A stretch of 10,030 nt of DNA from JAYUKV01 sp043764135 (GTDB lineage Bacteria > Patescibacteriota > JACMRA01), in contig JAYUKV010000105.1 of assembly GCA_043764135.1 (NCBI GenBank), positions 1 to 10,030 of the forward strand, in the 5' to 3' direction. The notes under the pieces were generated by a model. That model worked only from the letters and a program-made list of their open reading frames with translations, did not search any database and was not told the origin of the DNA. The translations under genes were made by a program, and so were the position numbers. This document shows positions 5,179-10,030 of the stretch, one piece after another (the first letter of the stretch is position 1; every line of letters begins with the position of its first letter).

Positions 5179-6675
5179 ATGTTTAAATTAATTATTCAAT
5201 TCTTTTTTATTCTATTTCTAAGTATTAGCTTAGTATCTATAACTTCAATCTTTACTATTGGAGTTGATGTTGTATCTACTGCCCAGACAGCAGACGGACA
5301 AGCTGCTCCAATCGGTCCGTTAGATAAGCCAGTTGATCAATCAAATATTATAATTCCTGGTTGCTCGTTAAGTATACTAGAATCAAAAATTGGTGTGAGC
5401 GTCTCACAAAAAGATAAGTTTTTATCTGGTTGTATTCAAGGAGTATTAAGGTTTATAATTGTCATATCTGTACTTGCAGCTGTTTTAAAGATTGCTGCAT
5501 CTGGATTAGTAAGTATGACACCTATGAAAATGGGTAGTGTTGAGAATCCAGCCTCTGTTGTATCTAATTTGATTGTAGGTTTGTTCTTGTTATTAGTTGG
5601 TTGGAATCTTGTGCCGACCTTAAATGCTTCATTTAATAACCAGAATTATCTCAATCTTCCTACTTTCACAGTATGCCCAATTAGAGAGGGTAATACATGC
5701 CTTACTTACAATGAGAAAAAAACTAATATAGCGAAAGAAGCAATTCAAAAATATACATTAGCCAAACAAACAAAACAGTGGATTACAAGTAAATTTGATA
5801 ATACATATACAATAAATGTTTTAGATTCAATTTGTAGAGCTAGAGCAGATGATGTTTCGTATTTAAACATTGATAGGGCTTTTTGTAAGGAAGATTATCG
5901 AAAGTTCTTAGAGTCTATCGCACCAAAAGACGAAGTAGCAACAGCTAATGTAGATGATAGCTTGTTAGTAAAAGTGCCAAATTACGATTCAAATACATCC
6001 AATGCCAAAGAACGTGGTGGAATAAAAACAAATATACCACCTTTGATTACATTACATCACACTGCAGGGGCTAGAGACAATATAGATGGTAATCGAAATG
6101 CTATTGAAACAGGAGTTGGAACAGCACCAAGTGTTCAGTTTGGAATAAAAGATGATCCTAATAAAGTTGACTATTTTATGGAAATGACTTCCAAGGGTGC
6201 GCATGCTGTAGGTACATGGTTTTCAGCTGATTACAGCTCATCTATGGTAAATAGCCAATCATTTGGAGTTGAAATATACTATAATCCAGATACTGGAGAA
6301 ATCCCAACTGATAATCAAATTACAGCGACTGCAAAGTTAATGGCGTTGTTAGAAAAAAAATATAAAAGTGGTCCAGATCAAATCACTTTTCATGGTGAAA
6401 TTGATCCTGAATATAGACGTAATGAACCATGGGGCTTAGCATTTGAATCTCCTGCTTATAATGCAAGAACTGATATAAAAATTCATCCTAATTGGATAAA
6501 GTTTGTAAGTAAAGTTAGGAGTTTTGGTGCTTGGAAGGCGGGTTCATTTAGTGATATGGATGATAATAAATTAGGCAAATACATATTTAGAAGAAATATA
6601 GAAAATGGATTAACTTCTTCTCCTAATGGTTCTAAAGCCGGGGAATATAAAAAATGGTTAGATAATAATAAATAA
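5179..6675 (+). CDS. Pilin-like membrane region fused to N-acetylmuramoyl-L-alanine amidase (PGRP/Amidase_2 type)
   Basis: This is a 498-residue protein. Residues 1-36 are a signal peptide (cleavage likely near STA-QT). Residues 88-112 and 127-148 are two membrane helices separated by a short polar loop rich in small residues (MTPMKMGSVENPAS). That pattern resembles the TrbC/VirB2-like T4SS pilin region common in Patescibacteria. A helical connector (about 160-260) precedes an amidase domain at about 285-440. Visible amidase motifs are ITLHHTAG (H293 the likely zinc ligand), AHAVG (H342), NSQSFGVEI, and ITFHGEIDP (H405 the likely second ligand). The third ligand is probably D432 or H436 in TDIKIHPNW. 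The family cuts the bond between MurNAc and L-alanine. Six cysteines (62, 85, 166, 174, 219, 236) all lie outside the membrane. It is the first gene of an operon, with a 14-nt gap to the next; the start lacks a Shine-Dalgarno sequence. Confidence 0.87.
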   Translation: MFKLIIQFFFILFLSISLVSITSIFTIGVDVVSTAQTADGQAAPIGPLDKPVDQSNIIIPGCSLSILESKIGVSVSQKDKFLSGCIQGVLRFIIVISVLAAVLKIAASGLVSMTPMKMGSVENPASVVSNLIVGLFLLLVGWNLVPTLNASFNNQNYLNLPTFTVCPIREGNTCLTYNEKKTNIAKEAIQKYTLAKQTKQWITSKFDNTYTINVLDSICRARADDVSYLNIDRAFCKEDYRKFLESIAPKDEVATANVDDSLLVKVPNYDSNTSNAKERGGIKTNIPPLITLHHTAGARDNIDGNRNAIETGVGTAPSVQFGIKDDPNKVDYFMEMTSKGAHAVGTWFSADYSSSMVNSQSFGVEIYYNPDTGEIPTDNQITATAKLMALLEKKYKSGPDQITFHGEIDPEYRRNEPWGLAFESPAYNARTDIKIHPNWIKFVSKVRSFGAWKAGSFSDMDDNKLGKYIFRRNIENGLTSSPNGSKAGEYKKWLDNNK

Positions 6676-6689
6676 ACTATATATAACAT

Positions 6690-7226
6690 ATGAAATTAGA
6701 ATTTAAATGGGTACAAGGTTATAATAAGATTATTTTATTTATATTTTTAGGGATAGTGTTCTTAAGTTTGGCATTGTTTGGAATAATTGCAATATTTACA
6801 AGATTTTATTCAAATACTAATAAAGTAGAAACAAAACCTCAAACAATTCAGACTTATGATAAAGAATTTGGTGATATCACTTGGAAGGACAAAGATGTAG
6901 TTTTTTATGAGGGATATAGTGAATTGAATGTAGAAAGACTTGGTTTGGATAAAACTAATATATATTTCTTTGTACAAAATAACTGTACTTTATGTCAGGA
7001 TTTAGAAAAAGAAATTTTATCTTCAATTAAAGAGACAAAGTCTAATACATCTATTTTTAAAATAGATATTGAAAAAAATTCTATTCTTGTAAACGCTTAC
7101 AAATCAATAACTCCAGGAACATTAATAGTAGTTAAATATTCTGATAAAACTGAAGTAAAAAGAATACAACCCTCTTCGGATCTTTACCCAAAAAATCTAA
7201 AAGAAATAATCACATTTAGCAAATAG
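6690..7226 (+). CDS. Membrane-anchored thioredoxin-like protein with CxxC
   Basis: This 178-residue protein has a membrane helix at residues 13-36, then a polar linker and a small domain (about 65-178) with thioredoxin-fold features. The strand IYFFVQ leads into NNCTLCQDLEKEI, a CxxC active site (C99, C102) at the start of a helix. A second strand follows (SIFKIDIEKN), then ITPGTLIVVKY, where P142 is the likely cis-proline before the third strand, and KRI. The family carries out thiol-disulfide exchange; with this topology the domain faces outside. Only 14 bases separate it from the cysteine-rich amidase gene, and the divergent gene also encodes a cysteine-rich exported protein, so disulfide formation or repair in those partners is a reasonable inference. 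Oxidising or reducing direction cannot be told. It has no Shine-Dalgarno sequence and relies on the upstream promoter. Confidence 0.8.
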   Translation: MKLEFKWVQGYNKIILFIFLGIVFLSLALFGIIAIFTRFYSNTNKVETKPQTIQTYDKEFGDITWKDKDVVFYEGYSELNVERLGLDKTNIYFFVQNNCTLCQDLEKEILSSIKETKSNTSIFKIDIEKNSILVNAYKSITPGTLIVVKYSDKTEVKRIQPSSDLYPKNLKEIITFSK

Positions 7227-7239
7227 TGCATAAAAATTA

Positions 7240-7255
7240 GTCAATCTCAATTGAC
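7240..7255. promoter_or_regulatory. Inverted repeat between the operon and the recombinase gene
   Basis: GTCAAT-CTCA-ATTGAC is a perfect 6-bp inverted repeat with a 4-nt centre, 13 bases after the thioredoxin-like stop codon. It has no T-run, so it is a poor terminator. Its right arm reads into TTGACA (7251-7256), but no -10 box lies at the proper distance from it. Confidence 0.3.
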
Positions 7256-7257
7256 AT

Positions 7258-7294
7258 TTATGTAAAATCCAATAACGGTGTTATACGAAGTTAT
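7258..7294 (+). promoter_or_regulatory. Recombinase-site-like sequences abutting the recombinase start codon
   Basis: TATACGAAGTTAT (7282-7294) is identical to one 13-bp arm of loxP and ends directly at the ATG. The block ATAAC (7272-7276), GTTAT (7280-7284), GTTAT (7290-7294) gives one inverted and two direct half-sites, the direct ones 10 bases apart. TTATGTAAAAT (7258-7268) differs by one base from the XerD arm of E. coli dif. The same DNA contains an extended -10 box: TG at 7279-7280, then TATACG at 7282-7287. Binding of the recombinase here would therefore block its own promoter. No complete loxP or dif site is present. Confidence 0.45.
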
Positions 7295-8299
7295 ATGGGT
7301 TATAAAAATGATATTGAAGATTTCTTGTTGTACTGTGAAATAACAAAACAATACTCTCCAAACACAGTAAGAAATTACAAAAATACGCTTGAGAGATTCT
7401 CACAATTCTTATCTACTCAAACAAAAGTAGTTAACACAAATGAAGTTGATATACAAGTAATTAATAAATATCGGCTCTATCTATCACAACATAATACTAT
7501 ACGTAAAGATCTGATGAATCCACGCGCACAATCATATCAAATCATAGTAATACGTTCTTTTTTAAAATTCTTATTAAAATCAGGAGTTAGAGTTTTATCA
7601 CCTGAAAGACTGGAATTACCAAAGCAGAGAATGAGGAAGATCGATTTTCTTACAGAATCTGAAATTACTAAGTTAATTTCAGCAATTGGAAATGACATAA
7701 CAATCCCCGAAATTCAAAAAAAGAGAAATAAAGCCCTGATATTATCAATCTTTGGTTCTGGTTTTAGAGTTTCAGAAGTGCTTTCTTTACGTGTTGACCA
7801 GATAGATCCAGAACAAAATCAAATAATGATTCAAGGAAAGGGAGGTAAAATTAGGCCTACATTTTTATCAGAGGATGCATTGGAAGCAATTAAAGAATAT
7901 TTGGATGTTAGAGTAAATGAAGATAATCCATGGCTATTTATAAGTTTTTCCAAAAACAGATCTAAATCCAAATCAAAACAAACCCCACTTACTCCAAGAC
8001 TAGTACAAATGTTAATTCAAAAGTACGCTCAAAGATTAGGTATTTACAAAAGAATTACACCTCACACATTAAGGCATTCATTTGCTACTAAATTGTTAAT
8101 GGAAGGTGGAGATCTGCGTTCAGTTCAAACCTTACTCGGACATTCCAATCTGGCTACCACTCAGATTTATACTCATGTAACTGACTGGCAGATTAAGGAT
8201 TTACACTCAAAAGTATTTAGCAAAAAGAACTCAACTCCAAACTCTACACCAAACTCTATCCCAAACTCCTCTCAGAACTCTTCACTAGATAAGAAGTAA
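7295..8299 (+). CDS. Tyrosine recombinase, XerC/XerD-like
   Basis: This 334-residue protein is a full-length phage-integrase-family recombinase. Residues 4-100 are the SAM-like DNA-binding domain (SPNTVRNYKNTLERFSQFL). Residues 115-305 are the catalytic domain with all expected residues: R158 (GSGFRVSEVLSL), K182 or K185 (GKGGKIRP), H257 and R260 (TPHTLRH), H283 (LLGHSN) and the nucleophile Y292 (IYTH). It should therefore be active in strand exchange. Cellular XerC/D are about 300 residues; here a low-complexity tail of about 25 residues, repeating NS(T/I/S)P, extends the C-terminus and is coded by imperfect 12-nt repeats at about 8228-8275. It may be the housekeeping chromosome-dimer recombinase or a local cassette recombinase. 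There is no Shine-Dalgarno sequence, and the start is embedded in a loxP-arm-like motif. Its end overlaps the convergent gene by 15 bases. Confidence 0.95.
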   Translation: MGYKNDIEDFLLYCEITKQYSPNTVRNYKNTLERFSQFLSTQTKVVNTNEVDIQVINKYRLYLSQHNTIRKDLMNPRAQSYQIIVIRSFLKFLLKSGVRVLSPERLELPKQRMRKIDFLTESEITKLISAIGNDITIPEIQKKRNKALILSIFGSGFRVSEVLSLRVDQIDPEQNQIMIQGKGGKIRPTFLSEDALEAIKEYLDVRVNEDNPWLFISFSKNRSKSKSKQTPLTPRLVQMLIQKYAQRLGIYKRITPHTLRHSFATKLLMEGGDLRSVQTLLGHSNLATTQIYTHVTDWQIKDLHSKVFSKKNSTPNSTPNSIPNSSQNSSLDKK

Positions 8300-9436
8300 T
8301 GAAACACTAAATAAGTAAAAAGCGTTTTTATTGCCTAATGGATCATAAACCAATGATAGTGTTGTTATTATCAATATAAGAAAGACAAGATGGTCTTTTC
8401 TTTTATTGTACCTGTAGATGACTATAAAAATATAAACCATCCCTATTAAATAAATAATTCCATTATTGATAACCGACTGAATTACCCAATTAGAAACTTT
8501 AGCAATGTTGCGACTATCAAATTCTACGTCCATATCTGAGATCAATTCTCGATTATTTAATAATTCTTGATTGGTCCCATAATTAACAATTCCGCTATTG
8601 CCGATATTGCCTGATCCATATCCAAGAGCTAATTTATTAGGATTTGCAATCGAATTGTTTTTTAATGCTGAATATACCATGACTCTCTCACTATCTTCTA
8701 ATGTTGATAAATTAAAAGCGATACCTACAAAAAGAGTTGTAATAACCAATAATATTTTACCAAAGGATAAAGCTTGAACTGGCAATTCTTTATGCTTGAT
8801 AAATATCAACACTAAGGTCAATAGATTGATAATTAATGTATAAGGAGAAACAATAAAGTGCACTAATATGTTTAATATAATTAATATTTTGGGGGTTAGC
8901 GAAGAATTAAAAAGATTTTTTATATAAAAAATATAAACTGAAATACTAGCTAATATATATAAAATAATTGATTGATGGGGGTTGCTGTTATTAAACAAAG
9001 TCAATATAACTTCAATCATCAATGTAGAGAGGAAGATGTAATAAATAGCTTTAGAGATGATAACCTTAGCCTCAAATCTATTAATCACAAGCAAAATAGC
9101 TAGTAGTAGAGGTAATGTTTCAGATGTAAAACCAGGCCAGAACAAGTTACTCGTACTAGGATTGAAGACAAGAGAGGATAATAATAAAGCTGCAAGTAGT
9201 GCTATAATTGCAACAAAAGTCATAAATTGCTTCCTTATAATATTGTTCCAATTTATGCTAGCGGTAAGAATTAATACCATTAAAATTGCAAAAAAATCAT
9301 CGATATATTCCATTCTACGAGGTAAAAAAGAAGTAAGATTAAATAAGTTTAGAATATGCCAAAATGGAATTACAACTAAAAACACCCCAGTTATCCACCA
9401 AAAAAACTTTAACTTATTACCACGAAGATTATTCAT
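8285..9436 (-). CDS. Wzy / O-antigen ligase-like polytopic membrane protein
   Basis: The protein has about 383 residues from ATG 9436; an in-frame ATG at 9493 would add 19. I prefer 9436 because MNNLRGNKLK gives a positive-inside start and a TTGACA box lies at 9474-9469 (minus). There are about ten hydrophobic helices. The diagnostic part is near the C-terminus: a large soluble loop containing LGYGSGNIG, then VSNWVIQSVINNGIIYLIGMVYIF. The glycine-rich loop followed by '(E/S)NW-x5-NG-I-x3-G' is the pattern of WzyC/O-antigen polymerase-ligase proteins, which join glycan chains on lipid carriers. Sequence divergence in this family is high, so the function is tentative. The last hydrophobic stretch is only about 12 residues and stops abruptly within the tail of the recombinase gene, so the C-terminus may be truncated. 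No glycan-synthesis neighbours are in the window. Confidence 0.6.
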   Translation of the reverse strand: MNNLRGNKLKFFWWITGVFLVVIPFWHILNLFNLTSFLPRRMEYIDDFFAILMVLILTASINWNNIIRKQFMTFVAIIALLAALLLSSLVFNPSTSNLFWPGFTSETLPLLLAILLVINRFEAKVIISKAIYYIFLSTLMIEVILTLFNNSNPHQSIILYILASISVYIFYIKNLFNSSLTPKILIILNILVHFIVSPYTLIINLLTLVLIFIKHKELPVQALSFGKILLVITTLFVGIAFNLSTLEDSERVMVYSALKNNSIANPNKLALGYGSGNIGNSGIVNYGTNQELLNNRELISDMDVEFDSRNIAKVSNWVIQSVINNGIIYLIGMVYIFIVIYRYNKRKDHLVFLILIITTLSLVYDPLGNKNAFYLFSVSLLLI

Positions 9437-9444
9437 AATAGATA

Positions 9445-9474
9445 TGAATAACGAATAATTATGATATTTGTCAA
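9445..9474 (-). promoter_or_regulatory. Possible promoter of the Wzy-like gene
   Basis: On the minus strand a consensus TTGACA (9474-9469) is followed after 18 bases by TATTCA (9450-9445), a weak -10 (3 of 6). The start would be two or three bases before the ATG at 9436, the same near-leaderless geometry as the 5071 gene. This supports the shorter start. Confidence 0.35.
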
Positions 9475-9594
9475 TTGTAAAGTAAATCCACATCAGCCTG
9501 TATATTAGACTTTTCCAGATTTAATAATAATAATACTAAAAATTACTTAATTAGACCTCTTTCCTAATTCCAAAAATTAACTCATATGTAATAT

Positions 9595-10030
9595 ATGGGT
9601 TATTCTTATCACTATGAAAACTATCTACAGTTTAACGAAGCTAAGTTTAGAAGACTTGTTGGTGTCAACAAGGTTGTCTTTAAAGAGGTCTTAGACCTCT
9701 TTAAAACATTTGTATCAGAACATTGGAATAAACGTGGTAGAAAAGGAGAGTTTAGATTAGAAGACAAACTACTTCTAACATTTAGATATCTTAGAGATTA
9801 CCCAAGTTTCATTAGCTTAGCTAATGAGTTTAGCATATCCGAGGGATATGCAAACAAGATATTTGCCAAGGTATCTTTTGCACTAGTTAAGATATTAAAA
9901 CTACCTAATCTTGAAGAGTTAAAAGAAGTTATACTTGATACAGTACTTATTGATGTAAGCGAACAGAGAACGGAAAGACCTAAAAAAAACAAAAAGAAAA
10001 ATATTCAGGAAAACAGAAAGCTCATACTGA
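9595..10030 (+). CDS. IS5-family transposase, N-terminal part (incomplete at window edge)
   Basis: ATG 9595 is the first start after an in-frame TAA at 9589, so the N-terminus is well defined. Residues 20-45 are a helical lead-in. Residues 59-100 (RLEDKLLLTFRYLRDYPSFISLANEFSISEGYANKIFAKV, given here as positions 9769-9888) match the HTH_Tnp_4 helix-turn-helix typical of IS5-group transposases. VLIDVSEQRTERP then brings in the first catalytic aspartate of the DDE domain. After RPKKN the zero frame reads KKKNIQENRK, unlike the family. The -1 frame from 9980 reads QKEKYSGKQKAHT, which is the conserved sequence expected there. The switch falls at A AAA AAC (9974-9980), in phase for -1 slippage, so the enzyme is probably made by programmed frameshifting. 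A disabling one-base insertion or sequencing error in the A-run is the alternative. Confidence 0.88.
   Translation, partial: MGYSYHYENYLQFNEAKFRRLVGVNKVVFKEVLDLFKTFVSEHWNKRGRKGEFRLEDKLLLTFRYLRDYPSFISLANEFSISEGYANKIFAKVSFALVKILKLPNLEELKEVILDTVLIDVSEQRTERPKKNKKKNIQENRKLIL
9679..9705 (+). repeat. 12-bp perfect palindrome inside the transposase gene
   Basis: TTTAAAGAGGTC (9679-9690) and GACCTCTTTAAA (9694-9705) are perfect inverted repeats around TTA. They encode F-K-E-V-L-D-L-F-K. TTAGACCTCTTT at 9691-9702 is identical over 12 bases to 9551-9562 at the element's left end. On mRNA this would be a stable hairpin about 85 nt into the reading frame. Confidence 0.85.
9974..9980 (+). other. Programmed -1 frameshift site A AAA AAC
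   Basis: The heptamer lies in phase with the transposase zero frame (codons AAA-AAA-AAC at 9972-9980) within a run of eight A. Shifting back one base restores the conserved 'YSGKxKxHT' segment of IS5-type transposases. Such slippery runs are common in IS elements and hold full-length transposase at a low level. Confidence 0.65.

Larger units (their letters stand above)
9554..10030 (+). mobile_element. Left part of an IS5-type insertion sequence, cut by the window edge
   Basis: GACCTCTTTCC (from 9554), preceded by TTA (9551-9553), has the look of an IS5-family terminus next to a 3-bp target repeat. About 40 bases later the transposase begins. GACCTCTTT recurs inside the gene at 9694-9702. The right end, and therefore the matching inverted repeat and target duplication, lie outside the window, so the left boundary is an estimate. 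Confidence 0.65.

Noticed and set aside
7241..7294. A complete dif or loxP site before the recombinase
   Set aside because: Only a XerD-like arm and one loxP-like arm are present. The partner arms at the required 6-8 nt spacing do not match.
9057..9458. Plus-strand open frame of 133 aa opposite the Wzy-like gene
   Set aside because: Its composition follows from the complementary membrane-protein codons. It has no ribosome binding site or motif.
9503..9516. TATTAGACTTTTCC resembles the IS left end and could be an older IS remnant
   Set aside because: The match to TTAGACCTCTTTCC needs a gap and lies in AT-rich DNA. It is not strong enough to call.
9798..9992. Minus-strand open frame of 64 aa within the transposase
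   Set aside because: It is antisense to the helix-turn-helix and DDE start of the transposase and has no independent support.
1..10030. tRNA, rRNA or CRISPR array
   Set aside because: No T-arm or anticodon-arm patterns, no rRNA-like conserved blocks and no regularly spaced short repeats were seen on either strand.

Overview
The window is AT-rich DNA, by eye about one third G+C. Its small genes mostly face in different directions, the standard genetic code is used (TGA is a genuine stop at 775-777), and many starts lack a Shine-Dalgarno sequence. A pilin-like double membrane segment fused to a peptidoglycan amidase, a minimal rhomboid, several short exported proteins of unknown family and a Xer-type recombinase fit a Patescibacteria (CPR) genome outside the TGA-recoding lineages. 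That placement is an inference from gene style; no phylogenetic marker is present.

Layout. 1-297 is non-coding with three hairpins. 298-777 (+) encodes an acidic protein built of 30-residue repeats, two of them near-identical at DNA level. 873-1487 (-) is a rhomboid serine protease. 1636-2358 (+) is a multi-pass membrane protein resembling the YciC/GDPD membrane-domain group, followed directly by a 148-bp inverted-repeat element (2366-2513) that looks like a MITE or a three-way-junction RNA. 2616-3173 (-) and 3338-3943 (+) are two exported proteins of unknown function, divergently transcribed from a compact region with mirror-image TTGACA boxes.

4019-7226 looks like a cell-envelope locus. 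A secreted protein with a degenerate LytM/M23-like domain and three peptidoglycan-binding repeats (4019-5071, -) diverges from a two-gene operon: a pilin-like/amidase fusion (5179-6675, +) and a membrane-anchored thioredoxin-like CxxC protein (6690-7226, +). The peptidoglycan-binding protein and the amidase are cysteine-rich outside the membrane, so the CxxC protein may handle their disulfides.

7295-8299 (+) is a complete tyrosine recombinase. The 13 bases before its start codon match one arm of loxP, and a XerD-arm-like motif lies just upstream. It overlaps tail-to-tail with a Wzy/O-antigen-ligase-like membrane protein (8285-9436, -). From about 9554 to the window edge is the left part of an IS5-type insertion sequence. 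Its transposase carries an in-phase A AAA AAC slippery site, and a long internal palindrome repeats the element's terminal sequence.

The most notable points are the disulfide-style peptidoglycan-binding repeats paired with an amidase/CxxC operon, the loxP-arm-like sequence abutting the recombinase start, the 148-bp inverted-repeat element, and the frameshift site and palindrome in the IS.
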